From Paraburkholderia polaris (GTDB taxonomy: Bacteria > Pseudomonadota > Gammaproteobacteria > Burkholderiales > Burkholderiaceae), in NCBI RefSeq assembly GCF_012927345.1, contig NZ_JABBGJ010000012.1:62001-126000 (forward strand): 64,000 nt of DNA, given 5' to 3'. Below are positions 51,906-62,291 of the stretch, in pieces. Made by a program: the position numbers and the translations under genes. Positions within the stretch are counted from its first letter, which is position 1. Each line of letters begins with the position of its first letter. Below the pieces are notes generated by a model. The model worked only from the letters and a program-made list of their open reading frames with translations. It made no database searches and was not told the origin of the DNA.

Positions 51906-53318
51906 ATGAAAGCCAGCACCATCGCCGAACGGGAGGCTCGTGGCCGTGCCGCCCGTGAGCACTCGAAACGTTCGAGCCATCGTACGGTAGGCGAATTGCA
52001 TCGCAACCCGATCGAGTTGCTTAAGCAAAGCAGCGAGGGGCGGGTCGAGAAGCTTGTGCCGCTGCGCTACGGGCGCATGTCTGTATCGCCATTCACGTTC
52101 TTTCGCGGCACCGCGATCATTCAGGCGCACGACCTGAGCCAGATTCCCGACACCCGCCTCACCATGCCGATTTGCGGCGACGGCCATCTGATGAATTTCG
52201 GCGGATTCGCAACGCCGGAGCGCCAACTCGTATTCGATCTGAACGACTTCGACGAAGTCGCGATCGGTCCTTTCGAATGGGACCTGAAGCGGCTGACCGC
52301 GAGCCTCGTGGTCGCCGCGCGCCACATGCGTTTGAGTCGCGGCACGGCCGAGCATCTGGTGATGACCGCCGTCACCGAATACCGGGACCGCATGGCGCAG
52401 TACGCGCAATGTGGGGCGCTCGAACTCTGGTACGACCGAATCACCTTCGACCGGATGGCTGAAACCGCGCTGACTCCCGAACGTCGCCGCACCGTGCGGC
52501 GCGGCATGGAGAAGGCCGCGAGCCGTACGCACGAAAACCTGCTGGAGAAAATGGCCGAGCGCGACGGCGACCACTGGAAAATCCGCGATGCGCCGCCAGC
52601 CCTGTTCCACGTGTTGGGCGCGAACACGCTGCTCGCGCCGGAAGAGACCGAAGCAATCCGGGACGCCAACTGGCGCAAGTTGCTGGAACGCATGTGGGGC
52701 GAGTATCTGAAGACGATGTCACACGATCGGCGTGAGTTGCTGAGTCATTTCACCGTGCAGGACATCGTGTTCAAAGTGGTGGGCGTCGGCAGCGTCGGTA
52801 CGCGCTGTATGGTCGTGTTGAGCGTCGATCACATGGACAAGCCGCTGTTCCTGCAAATCAAGGAAGCGCGGCCGTCGGTGATTGCGCAGCACTACAAGTC
52901 GCCGGCCATCAAGCACGAAGGCGAACGCGTCGTGCGAGGGCAACGTGTGTTGCAGGCCGCGAGCGACATCTTCCTCGGCTGGGCGACCGGGCCGCTAGGG
53001 CGCCATTTCTACTTCCGGCAACTGCGCGACATGAAACTGTCGGCGAACATCGAGTTGTTCGACACCGACCTGCTGGAAGGTTACGCGAAACTTTGCGGCT
53101 GGATCATGGCGCGCGCGCATGCCAAGGCGAGTGGCCAGGCGATCGAGCTCAGCGCGTATATCGGCCGCGGAGATCAGTTCGCGGAAGCGCTCACCGCCTA
53201 TTCCACCAGCTACGCGGACCAGGTGGAGCGCGATTACGACGCGTTCCTGAAGGCCTGCCGCAGCGGCGAGCTCGAGGCGCGCACAGACGAAGACATGGCG
53301 GCGGATTTTCGCGTGTGA
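51906..53318 (+). CDS. DUF2252 family protein
   Basis: 470 residues. The family pattern is clear: LVPLRYGRMSVSPFTFFRGT, CGDGHLMNFGGFATPER, FDLNDFDEVAIGPFEWDLKR and later LFLQIKEARPSV and HEGERVVRGQRVLQAASDIF. The CGDxHxxNFG and NDFDE motifs recall protein-kinase-like/aminoglycoside phosphotransferase folds, so a small-molecule kinase activity is possible but unproven. ATG 51906 follows CCGGAGAAGAGC. Confidence 0.92.
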   Translation: MKASTIAEREARGRAAREHSKRSSHRTVGELHRNPIELLKQSSEGRVEKLVPLRYGRMSVSPFTFFRGTAIIQAHDLSQIPDTRLTMPICGDGHLMNFGGFATPERQLVFDLNDFDEVAIGPFEWDLKRLTASLVVAARHMRLSRGTAEHLVMTAVTEYRDRMAQYAQCGALELWYDRITFDRMAETALTPERRRTVRRGMEKAASRTHENLLEKMAERDGDHWKIRDAPPALFHVLGANTLLAPEETEAIRDANWRKLLERMWGEYLKTMSHDRRELLSHFTVQDIVFKVVGVGSVGTRCMVVLSVDHMDKPLFLQIKEARPSVIAQHYKSPAIKHEGERVVRGQRVLQAASDIFLGWATGPLGRHFYFRQLRDMKLSANIELFDTDLLEGYAKLCGWIMARAHAKASGQAIELSAYIGRGDQFAEALTAYSTSYADQVERDYDAFLKACRSGELEARTDEDMAADFRV

Positions 53319-53380
53319 CAGCGGTGTCTGCGTGGCTGGCCGCGTACCGGCGGCCAAGCCTCGGGGCAACGGCGCTCGGT

Positions 53381-54238
53381 TCAGCCGTCGATACGTGCTT
53401 CACGCAGCGTAACGAAGCGCAAGTGCTGCCGGCGGGCCGCGTCGATCACCCGCGGCAGCACGGCGAGTATCAGCGGTTTGCCCTCGATAGTGAGGGCGGC
53501 ATTGCCGTCGTGCAGCAGGAGAATGTCGCGCGGGGCAAGACCGTCGAGCAGCCGGCGCGCAACCACGTGCGGATCGCGCTCCCGGGTGTCGTAGCCGCGC
53601 CGCGTCCACGCCGCGAGCCGCAAATCGAGTTTGCCCAGCACCGGCTCGAGAAAGATGTTGCGCAAGCCCGCCGGGGCACGGAAGAACATCGGCCGCTCGC
53701 CGCTCAATGCCTCGAAAGTGCGCTGCGCCGCGTCGATCTCGCGCGTGAGTGCGCGCGGAAACGTGAGCGAAAACGTGTGCGCATGAACCTGCGAATGGTT
53801 TTCCAGTGCATGGCCGCGAGCGACGATTTCGCGTGTGAGCGCCGGGTAGCGTTGCGCTTTCGCGCCGATACAGAAGAAGGTGGCGCGCACGTCGAACGCG
53901 TCGAGCAGATCGAGCACTTGCGGTGTGACAACCGGATCGGGTCCGTCGTCGATGGTCAGTGCGATTGCGTCTGCGTTGTGCTCGCCAGCGGGAAGGCGCG
54001 TCCAGTTCGGGCCGAGCAGCGAGGTGCGCGGCAACAGGCCGGCCACCGTGAAAATAGCGTGATTCGCGAAGATTGCGGCCAGCCACCACGGCCACGCGGC
54101 GGGCGCCAGCAGCCATCCGGCCAGAACGAATACGTGCCAGGCGGCGGTGGCCGTAAGCATCGCGGGATAGCCGGTGCGCGGCCAGCGGCGCTGCGCACCG
54201 GCCTCACCGCCTTGCGGCGGCGTGAAGAGTTCGTTCAT
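53381..54238 (-). CDS. Polysaccharide deacetylase (NodB-homology) protein
   Basis: 285 residues. Two N-terminal membrane helices (MLTATAAWHVFVLAGWLLA and WLAAIFANHAIFTVAGLL) anchor a NodB domain. Motif 1 is ALTIDDGPDP (D97, D98) and motif 2 is HSQVH (H148, H152). Downstream are FFRAPAGLRNIFL and ILLLHDG. It should remove acetyl groups from an N-acetylated sugar polymer, facing the periplasm. ATG 54238 follows AGGAAGCACGC; the frame to 54553 overlaps the divergent SDR gene. Confidence 0.92.
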   Translation of the reverse strand: MNELFTPPQGGEAGAQRRWPRTGYPAMLTATAAWHVFVLAGWLLAPAAWPWWLAAIFANHAIFTVAGLLPRTSLLGPNWTRLPAGEHNADAIALTIDDGPDPVVTPQVLDLLDAFDVRATFFCIGAKAQRYPALTREIVARGHALENHSQVHAHTFSLTFPRALTREIDAAQRTFEALSGERPMFFRAPAGLRNIFLEPVLGKLDLRLAAWTRRGYDTRERDPHVVARRLLDGLAPRDILLLHDGNAALTIEGKPLILAVLPRVIDAARRQHLRFVTLREARIDG

Positions 54239-54476
54239 AAAGCGTGCTTCCTGTCTTCCTTCCTCCGTCCTGGGAAGGCCTTGAATTGCGCGCGTGAAGC
54301 GCAACAGCAAACGATACCATTGATGCGCCGCTCGCCGCGGTTGCGGAAGGTAACGATAAGTAATGAAAGCACGCTGAAAGACGCCATGCCTGGAGGCGGC
54401 CGCGACGTTGCATTTGTGATGGGCGATCCGCTGTTGTATGGTGCTAAGGCCAAAGAAACGGAGCAGGAGACGCGCT

Positions 54477-55241
54477 GTGACAGGAACTGGAATCAAGAAA
54501 GTGGCGCTGGTGACCGGCGCGGGCAGCGGCATCGGCCGGGCCTGTGCGCTCAAGATGCTGGAACACGGCTATAGCGTCGTACTTGCCGGCCGTCGCCAGG
54601 CGCCGCTCGACGCCGTGGTCGAAGAAGCGCAGCAACTGGGTGGCGACGCGCTCGCCGTGGCCTGCGACGTGACGGACGCCGACAGCGTCGCCGCGCTGTT
54701 CGACACGATCCGCGCGCGGCGAGGCCGGCTCGACGTGCTGTTCAATAACGCGGGCCGCAATGGCTCGCCCGTGGATATCGACGAACTCGATATCGACGAA
54801 TGGCGCTCGGTGGTCGACACCAATCTCACCGGCGTGTTTCTCTGTACGCGTGCCGCCTTCGGTCTGATGAAAACGCAGACGCCGCGGGGCGGCCGCATCA
54901 TCAACAATGGCTCGATTTCCGCGCATGCGCCGCGGCCGAACAGCATCGCCTACACGGCGACCAAACATGCGATTACCGGCATCACGAAAGCGGTGTCGCT
55001 CGACGGCCGCAAATACGACATCGTGTGCGGGCAGATCGACATCGGCAATGCAGTGACGGAGATGGCCGAGCGGATGGCGCGCGGCGTGCCGCAGGCGAAC
55101 GGCGAAATCGCGGTCGAGCCTTTGATGGATGTGCAGCACGTCGCCGACGCGGTGCTGCATATGGCGGAATTGCCGCTGTCGGCGAATGTGCAGTTCATGA
55201 CCATCATGGCGAGCAAGATGCCGTTCGTTGGCAGGGGCTGA
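54477..55241 (+). CDS. SDR-family oxidoreductase
   Basis: 254 residues. Cofactor motif [15 protein letters not shown], then NNAGRNGSP, catalytic NGSIS and [14 protein letters not shown]. It is a classical NAD(P)-dependent short-chain dehydrogenase; the substrate is unknown. The start is GTG 54477, preceded by GAGCAGGAGACGCGCT, divergent from the deacetylase gene. Confidence 0.92.
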   Translation: MTGTGIKKVALVTGAGSGIGRACALKMLEHGYSVVLAGRRQAPLDAVVEEAQQLGGDALAVACDVTDADSVAALFDTIRARRGRLDVLFNNAGRNGSPVDIDELDIDEWRSVVDTNLTGVFLCTRAAFGLMKTQTPRGGRIINNGSISAHAPRPNSIAYTATKHAITGITKAVSLDGRKYDIVCGQIDIGNAVTEMAERMARGVPQANGEIAVEPLMDVQHVADAVLHMAELPLSANVQFMTIMASKMPFVGRG

Positions 55242-55392
55242 GCGCGGCGCAGCGTTCGCCGCGTGCGCGGGTTGAAGGGAAGCGCACGGGGCATGAATTG
55301 AAGGCGCGGGTTCAGGTCGAGCCGCCGCCGCACGCATCGCGGGAGATCAACTTATACTGAGCGCTTCCCGCCTTTCGAAAAAGCGATTCGCC

Positions 55393-55614
55393 GTGCCCCG
55401 AGCCACACCCAAGGACGACCCGCAGCCGGTGCCGCCCGTGCAGCCCGACCTCGACGATTGTTGTCATAGTGGCTGCAACCCGTGTGTCTTCGACCTCTAC
55501 GATGAGGCGCTCGAGCGCTATCAGTCAGCGCTCGCCGAGTGGCAAGCGCGGCAGGCGGCGCGAACGGCGCGAACGGCGCACGCGCGGCAGAACAAATCGG
55601 CCACGCGCCGCTGA
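55393..55614 (+). CDS. Oxidoreductase-like-domain small protein
   Basis: 73 residues from GTG 55393. It carries the conserved cysteine motif DDCCHSGCNPCVFDLYDEAL, followed by ERYQSALAEWQARQ, as in the Oxidored-like family. Four closely spaced cysteines suggest metal binding. It precedes the sirtuin gene by 50 bp on the same strand and may be co-transcribed with it. Function unknown. Confidence 0.8.
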   Translation: MPRATPKDDPQPVPPVQPDLDDCCHSGCNPCVFDLYDEALERYQSALAEWQARQAARTARTAHARQNKSATRR

Positions 55615-55664
55615 ACGGCGTTTCAGGTTTTACGCCAAGGCCGCCGCCATACTCTATCCCCGTC

Positions 55665-56534
55665 ATGACCGACCCTCAGCCCGCGCACATCGAACCCTTC
55701 ACCGAATCGCACACGCTGGACGACCTGCATACCTTCGTGCAGCGTTATCCGCGTCTGTTCGTGCTGACCGGCGCGGGCATCAGCACCGACTCCGGCATTC
55801 CAGGCTATCGCGACGACAACGGCGCATGGAAGCGTTCGCCGCCGATCACGCTGCAGGAATTTCTCGGTACGGCCGCGATGCGCCAGCGCTATTGGGCACG
55901 CAGCATGGTCGGCTGGCCGGTGGTGGCCGACGCGCAGCCGAATGCCGCGCATACCGCATTGGCGCGGCTCGAGGCAGCGGGCCATGTGCCGACGCTCGTC
56001 ACGCAGAACGTCGATGGTTTGCATCAGCGGGCGGGCAGCCGCGAGGTGATCGAACTGCATGGCGGCATCGACGGGGTGACCTGTCTGGACTGCGGAATGC
56101 AGCATTCGCGCGCGTCGATCCAGCGGACGCTCGAAGCCGACAATCCCGCGTTGCTGAACGTCACCGCCGAAACGGCCGCCGACGGCGATGCGCATCTGGA
56201 GTGGCACGATCTCGAATCGTTCCGCATTCCGGCGTGCACGAACTGCGGCGGTTTGCTGAAGCCTTCGGTAGTGTTCTTCGGCGAAAGCGTGCCGCGCGAA
56301 CGTGTCGAAGCGGCTTCGCATGCGCTCGACGCGGCGGACGCAGTGCTGGTGGTCGGCTCGTCGCTGATGGTCTATTCGGGCTACCGTTTCTGCGTGTGGG
56401 CACAGAAGCAGGGCAAGCCGATCGTCGCGATCAATCTGGGACGCACGCGCGCCGATGCGCTGCTCTCGCTGAAAATCGCCGCACCCTGTGCCGATACGCT
56501 GACCGCGCTCGCGGGCCGTCTGGCGCTGGACTGA
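55665..56534 (+). CDS. NAD-dependent protein deacylase (sirtuin, class II/SIRT4-like)
   Basis: 289 residues. NAD-binding GAGISTDSGIPGYRD (from residue 36), TQNVDGLHQRAGS (113-125), catalytic H132 in ELHGG, and zinc cysteines C140, C143, C191 and C194. VVFFGESVPRE and VVGSSLMVYSGYR complete the pattern. It removes acyl groups from lysines using NAD. The longer frame from 55539 overlaps the previous gene; ATG 55665 is chosen. Confidence 0.94.
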   Translation: MTDPQPAHIEPFTESHTLDDLHTFVQRYPRLFVLTGAGISTDSGIPGYRDDNGAWKRSPPITLQEFLGTAAMRQRYWARSMVGWPVVADAQPNAAHTALARLEAAGHVPTLVTQNVDGLHQRAGSREVIELHGGIDGVTCLDCGMQHSRASIQRTLEADNPALLNVTAETAADGDAHLEWHDLESFRIPACTNCGGLLKPSVVFFGESVPRERVEAASHALDAADAVLVVGSSLMVYSGYRFCVWAQKQGKPIVAINLGRTRADALLSLKIAAPCADTLTALAGRLALD

Positions 56535-56647
56535 GCACGCCGCCCGTGTCGCGCGCGGCCCGTGTAAATCACCGATAATCCCAGTCCCAACCCATTCCAG
56601 GCAGCGCCGCTTTCACGAAAAGCAACCGCCACGTAAAAGGAACGCCG

Positions 56648-57253
56648 ATGTTGACGACGATGGAACAGCTCGAAGCAATCTACGGTCAGCCGCATGAGCG
56701 CGCAGTGCGCAAAGAGATTCCCTACGTCAACGAAGACTATCGCGCGTTTATCGAAGTCGCGCCCTTCGTCGTGCTCGCTACCGCCGGTCCCGAAGGCCTC
56801 GACTGTTCACCGCGCGGCGACGCGCCGGGCTTCGTGCGTGTGATCGACGAACGCACGCTCGCGCTGCCGGATCGCATCGGCAACAATCGCATCGACAGTC
56901 TGCGCAATATCATCGCCGAGCCGCATCTGGCGCTGCTGTTCATCATTCCGGGCGTCGGCGAAAGTTTGCGCGTGAACGGCCGCGGCCGCATTTCCAACGA
57001 TCCGGAAATGCTGGACAGTTTTGCCGTCGAAGGTAAACTGCCGCGCACCGTGCTGCTGATCGACGTCGACGCGGTGTACTTTCATTGCTCGAAGGCGCTG
57101 GTGCGCTCGAAACTGTGGGACCCGGCGCATCATGTCGAACGTTCGCGCCTGCCGAGTGCGGGCGAGATCCATCGGCGCATCAACGGCGCGAGTTTCGATG
57201 CCGTGACCTATGACCATGAACTCGCCGAACGCGTGCGCACGGCCCTGTATTGA
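56648..57253 (+). CDS. FMN-binding pyridoxamine 5'-phosphate oxidase-like protein
   Basis: 201 residues with the split-barrel pattern APFVVLATAGPEGLDCSPRG, then DRIGNNRIDSLRNI, LLFIIPGVGESLRVNGR and VDAVYFHCSKALVRSKLW. This matches the MSMEG_1061-like PPOX branch, flavin reductases or oxidases without an assigned substrate. ATG 56648 follows AAAGGAACGCCG. Confidence 0.9.
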   Translation: MLTTMEQLEAIYGQPHERAVRKEIPYVNEDYRAFIEVAPFVVLATAGPEGLDCSPRGDAPGFVRVIDERTLALPDRIGNNRIDSLRNIIAEPHLALLFIIPGVGESLRVNGRGRISNDPEMLDSFAVEGKLPRTVLLIDVDAVYFHCSKALVRSKLWDPAHHVERSRLPSAGEIHRRINGASFDAVTYDHELAERVRTALY

Positions 57254-57265
57254 AACAAAGTGAAC

Positions 57266-57916
57266 ATGACTGATTCCCATCCGGCGCTGCGGCAACGCTC
57301 GCCGTCCGCCGAACGCAATCGCGAACCGATCCTTGCTGTGTTGCGCGAGGTGCTGCCCGCCACCGGCCGCGTGCTGGAAATCGCGAGCGGTACCGGACAG
57401 CACGCTGTCTGCTTCGCCGGCGCGTTGCCTGGGCTTGACTGGCAACCGAGCGATCTCGATGCGGATGCGCGTGCGTCCATTGCGGCGTGGATCGCGCACG
57501 AAGGGCTGGCGAATGTGCGCGCGCCGCTCGCCCTCGACGTGCATCAGCCGGATTGGGGCATGCAAACGCTGGATAAGCTCGATCAGCTCGACGCCGTAGT
57601 CTGTATCAACATGATTCACATCTCGCCGTGGAGCGCGACGCAAGCGCTGTTTGCCGGCGCGAGCCGCCGACTCGCCGACGGCGGTGTACTGTATCTGTAC
57701 GGCCCATACAAACGCGGCGGCGCGCAAACCTCACCGAGCAACGATGCGTTCGATCAGCAATTGCGCAGCCGCGACCCCGCGTGGGGCGTGCGCGACATGG
57801 AAGCCGTGGTAGCGTTGGGCGCATCGGTCGGACTCGTGTGCGACGAGCCGATCGCGATGCCGGCCAACAATTTCAGTCTGGTTTTCAGGAAACGCCTGGA
57901 CGCGGCGCGGGTCTGA
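57266..57916 (+). CDS. DUF938 SAM-dependent methyltransferase
   Basis: 216 residues. It starts MTDSHPALRQRSPSAERNRE. SAM-binding motif VLEIASGTGQHAVCFAGALP, then VVCINMIHISPW and GGVLYLYGPYKRGG. The family pattern is clear; the substrate is unknown. It lies 12 bp after the PPOX gene and is probably co-transcribed. GTG 57260, two codons earlier, is a possible alternative start. Confidence 0.9.
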   Translation: MTDSHPALRQRSPSAERNREPILAVLREVLPATGRVLEIASGTGQHAVCFAGALPGLDWQPSDLDADARASIAAWIAHEGLANVRAPLALDVHQPDWGMQTLDKLDQLDAVVCINMIHISPWSATQALFAGASRRLADGGVLYLYGPYKRGGAQTSPSNDAFDQQLRSRDPAWGVRDMEAVVALGASVGLVCDEPIAMPANNFSLVFRKRLDAARV

Positions 57917-58168
57917 CAGACGTTCGTTTACGCGCGGTGCCTGAGTGGCGTCGTGCGGTGCGTGATGCGGTGCGTCATAGAGCGCATCACCAGGCGCCGC
58001 ATAAAGTATCTCGCAAGGCCCGCACGCAGTGGAATGCCCGCTCGATGAGTGCCAATGCGCGCCAACGAGCGGCAAGCCGGCATTTCTTTTATCCTTTCAC
58101 CCTCGACGTCCCGCCGACGTTCTTTCCGGCGCGGCGTCTCGACATTTTTTGGACTCTGGAGAATTCAC

Positions 58169-59578
<1,410 letters not shown>

Positions 59579-59593
59579 ACGTTTGAATCGTGA

Positions 59594-59625
59594 CCCGGCG
59601 CGCGCTTGCCGTAGGGCGCGCCGGG
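59594..59625. terminator. GC-rich hairpin after gnd
   Basis: CCCGGCGCGC (59594-59603) pairs with GCGCGCCGGG (59616-59625). There is no strong T run, so it is at best a weak intrinsic terminator. Confidence 0.45.
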
Positions 59626-59742
59626 CTGCGTTACCGATTGAAATCGAGACGGATAATTATTGTCGAAAGCTACCTGACAGATTGTGTGCCGATACGCCGA
59701 TCTGTCTACTATTGCGAAAATCGAAATAGAGTTTCGTTGTTT

Positions 59743-59757
59743 TAGGGGTTTCCCCTA
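59743..59757. promoter_or_regulatory. Palindrome TAGGGGTTTCCCCTA, candidate operator
   Basis: A perfect 6+3+6 dyad located 87 bp upstream of the DUF4148 start, in an otherwise AT-rich leader. The symmetric form and position suggest a regulator binding site. The regulator is unknown. Confidence 0.5.
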
Positions 59758-59843
59758 GATGTCAACGCTCCTAAACTTCTATTTAAGCGCTACGGGACAA
59801 CGAGCCCAAAGCGAATTAACTACAAGTTCTGGAGGTTTACATC

Positions 59844-60161
59844 ATGAAGACTCTTATCTCTGCAGTTGTCGTCGCCGCCGCTCTGGTTGCTCCTGTTGCT
59901 TCGTTCGCACAATCGAACCAGCCGGTTACGCGCGCTGAAGTCCGCGCTCAACTGGTGCAACTCGAAAAGGCTGGTTACAACCCGATTGGCGATCACGTCG
60001 ACTACCCGGCTAACCTGCAAGCCGCACAGGCACGTGTCGATGCACAGAACGGCACGGCTCAAGCTGTGAACAGCGGCTACGGCGCACCGATCGCAGGCAG
60101 CTCGCAAGCCGGCCGTCCGGTGAGCAGCAACGACCGTAACTCGGTGTACTTCGGCAACTAA
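59844..60161 (+). CDS. DUF4148 small exported protein
   Basis: 105 residues with a signal peptide (MKTLISAVVVAAALVAPVAS, cleavage after FAQ). The DUF4148 core follows: TRAEVRAQLVQLEKAGYNPI then HVDYPANLQAAQARV. These periplasmic proteins are abundant and multi-copy in Burkholderiales; function unknown. ATG 59844 follows CTGGAGGTTTACATC. It is monocistronic with a terminator at 60217. Confidence 0.95.
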   Translation: MKTLISAVVVAAALVAPVASFAQSNQPVTRAEVRAQLVQLEKAGYNPIGDHVDYPANLQAAQARVDAQNGTAQAVNSGYGAPIAGSSQAGRPVSSNDRNSVYFGN

Positions 60162-60216
60162 TTCGCGCCGAAGCTGGTGGAAACGCCGCCTTGCTAACAG
60201 GCGGCGGGTAATAAAG

Positions 60217-60248
60217 AAAACGCCGACCGGATTGCCGGGCGGCGTTTT
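60217..60248 (+). terminator. Terminator after DUF4148
   Basis: AAAACGCCG (60217-60225) pairs with CGGCGTTTT (60240-60248). A second hairpin, CGCCGCC/GGCGGCG, lies just upstream at 60184-60206. Confidence 0.75.
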
Positions 60249-60295
60249 GTCGTTTACGGCTCTGCCTTGCCGTCAGATCGATTTCAAAGCGCGTA

Positions 60296-61072
60296 TCAAC
60301 GGTTCGGCAAATGTGGAATCCCTTCGTTGCTGGTGAGATTGAGCTGGTGAATCTGCCGATGCGCCTTGTTCAAATGCGCCTGCGCGGCCACGCGCTGTGC
60401 TTCCAGTTGCGACACCTCCTTGCGCACCTGATGCTGCCGGTTCGACACGGTCTGTTCCTGCGCGCCGCGCCGTTGCAGATCCGTGCGCAGCCGTTCGGCC
60501 TGCGCCTCGGAGCGCGCGATCATGCGCGCAAGCTGTTCGTTTTGCGCCTCGAGTTGCGCGCGGCGCGTTTCGCCCTCCGAGAGCCGCGTCGCCTGTTCCT
60601 CGAAGTGATGGAAGGCTGTTTCCGCGGCTTCGAGGTCGGCGGCTTTGAGCGCGCGCCACAGCGAGCCGTCCTGATACAGCGCGACGTAGTACGCCAGTTC
60701 CTTCGCGTGGAACAGCAGGCTCACTGAATAGGCGAAGCTGCGGAACACGCGGAACGGCGTCAGCGCTTCTTCTTCGGCGAGCCATTCGATTTCGGCGGTG
60801 TCGGCCATCTGCACGCCGCGCGCGCTGACCTGCGAGGGCACCACCGGCACCGGCCGCAACGTCGTCACCGGCCGCGCCGGCTCAGCGGCTGGGGCGGCGG
60901 CGGGTGTATCAGCAGCGGCGGCGGCAGCAGCGGGCGCGACGCCGGTGGCCGCGGCCAACGCCGCTTCCTCGCTGTCGTCGGGCGCTACGGGATCGGCGGT
61001 GTTCTCTCGCGCGACCTGCACGAGATGCGATGGGCCTGCCAGCACGCTACGGCGGTTCAGGAGACTTTTCAC
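60296..61072 (-). CDS. DUF2968 protein
   Basis: 258 residues. After an Ala/Pro-rich N-terminus comes the DUF2968 pattern: FRVFRSFAYSVSLLFHAKEL, YYVALYQDGSLWRALKAADL, then a long coiled coil (about residues 175-245, ETRRAQLEAQNEQLARMIAR). GTG 61072 has an excellent ribosome site (CCGGAGGAACCGCC) and is preferred over ATG 61138. Most family members have a lipoprotein signal. Here none is evident, so its location is uncertain. Confidence 0.85.
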   Translation of the reverse strand: MKSLLNRRSVLAGPSHLVQVARENTADPVAPDDSEEAALAAATGVAPAAAAAAADTPAAAPAAEPARPVTTLRPVPVVPSQVSARGVQMADTAEIEWLAEEEALTPFRVFRSFAYSVSLLFHAKELAYYVALYQDGSLWRALKAADLEAAETAFHHFEEQATRLSEGETRRAQLEAQNEQLARMIARSEAQAERLRTDLQRRGAQEQTVSNRQHQVRKEVSQLEAQRVAAQAHLNKAHRQIHQLNLTSNEGIPHLPNR

Positions 61073-61240
61073 GGCGGTTCCTCCGGTTGACTCGCCCGAA
61101 ACCTTCAGACCACGCCGACGGTCAAGCATGCCGGGCAATCTGGCGGTTCGAACGGTGAGCGAAAAGTGGCGGACCGGCGGCGCGAGGCGATGAGCGCCGG
61201 GGTGCGCGGCAGTGCGGATGCGTTTCCCGCGAGCGCGGCT

Positions 61241-61561
61241 TTAATGCAGGGTGCGGTGCCGGCGGCCTATTTCGTCGAACAACGCGCGGCTTGGTTCCAG
61301 GGCAAGCAACCAGGATTCGTCGTAACCGCTGAGATTGTCGAGCGCCTCGCGCAGCCGTTCGATTGCTAGAGCCGGAATTTCGACGCTGGCTTCGACGCCG
61401 CTCGACAATCCCGCGATGCTGGCCAGCTGGACCAGCGCGTCAGCGGCTTCGGCCACGTCTGCCGCGAAAACCAGATGCGTGTTCAGCAACTCGACCAAAC
61501 CGGGCGACGCCGCAACATCGTCGACGTTGAGTTGCACGGCCAGAAAGGTGGCTTTGTTCAT
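61241..61561 (-). CDS. Hypothetical protein, 106 aa
   Basis: Starts MNKATFLAVQLNVDDVAASP. It is soluble, Ala/Leu-rich and probably helical, containing ALVQLASIAGLSSGVEASVE and SWLLALEPSRALFDEIGRRH. ATG 61561 follows GAGGAGTTGGGG, a strong site. No motif recognised. Confidence 0.7.
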   Translation of the reverse strand: MNKATFLAVQLNVDDVAASPGLVELLNTHLVFAADVAEAADALVQLASIAGLSSGVEASVEIPALAIERLREALDNLSGYDESWLLALEPSRALFDEIGRRHRTLH

Positions 61562-61810
61562 CCCCAACTCCTCGCAGGTTTAAGGCTTTTTGCGTATGGC
61601 GCGTGGCGGCAGCAAGACTGAGTATAGGCGAGGGCTGAAAGGTTTCAATAGTCACACGAATGCTGACGTGCGGCCATGTGCCGGCAGTCGTGCCTGCCGC
61701 GACACTTATAATGGGGCCAGTAGAAACGTGCGGTCCGCGCTGGCCGGGTGGTCCGGTATGCGGCACGGATAGCGCGTCGACGTGTCGCGTTTCTCAACCC
61801 GCTATTCACC

Positions 61811-62122
61811 ATGAAGATCATTCGCAGCAAGAGCTTCACCGCGACGCGTCCATGGGGCGCGCTCGATATCGCCAACATGGGCGGCATTACGACGCGCCTG
61901 CATTGGACCGATCAGCCATATAAGTGGCATGTCAACGACGGCGAGGAAGTGTTCGCCGTGCTCGACGGACGCGTGGAGATGCGGTATCGCGAAGGCGGTG
62001 TCGAACAGTCGGCGATTCTGGAAACGGGCGATGTGTTCTACGCGTCGGTGGGCACCGAACATGTCGCGCATCCGATCGGCGCGGCGCGCATTCTGGTGGT
62101 CGAGGCCGAGGGCAGTGTCTGA
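61811..62122 (+). CDS. Single-domain cupin protein
   Basis: 103 residues. Cupin motif 1 is visible as WHVNDGEEVFAVLDGRVEMR (usual G-x5-HxH-x3-4-E-x6-G; here one His is replaced). Motif 2 is ETGDVFYASVGTEHVAHPIG. Some metal ligands are present (H, E, H), so metal binding is possible. It may be an isomerase or sensor; function unknown. ATG 61811 follows the CGCTATTCACC leader. Confidence 0.85.
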   Translation: MKIIRSKSFTATRPWGALDIANMGGITTRLHWTDQPYKWHVNDGEEVFAVLDGRVEMRYREGGVEQSAILETGDVFYASVGTEHVAHPIGAARILVVEAEGSV

Positions 62123-62291
62123 CGGCAATGTCTGACGGTTCCCCGCTCACGTATATGCCCACGCCTGCGCTGAAGCGCTTGCGGCGCGCACGGCGGCATA
62201 ATGGATAGGTGCCGTGCGCCCGCACCGAGCGGCACGGCAAATGCTTGGGGCTGATTGAATCCGATTGAATCAAAGTGTCGAGGAAAATCAC

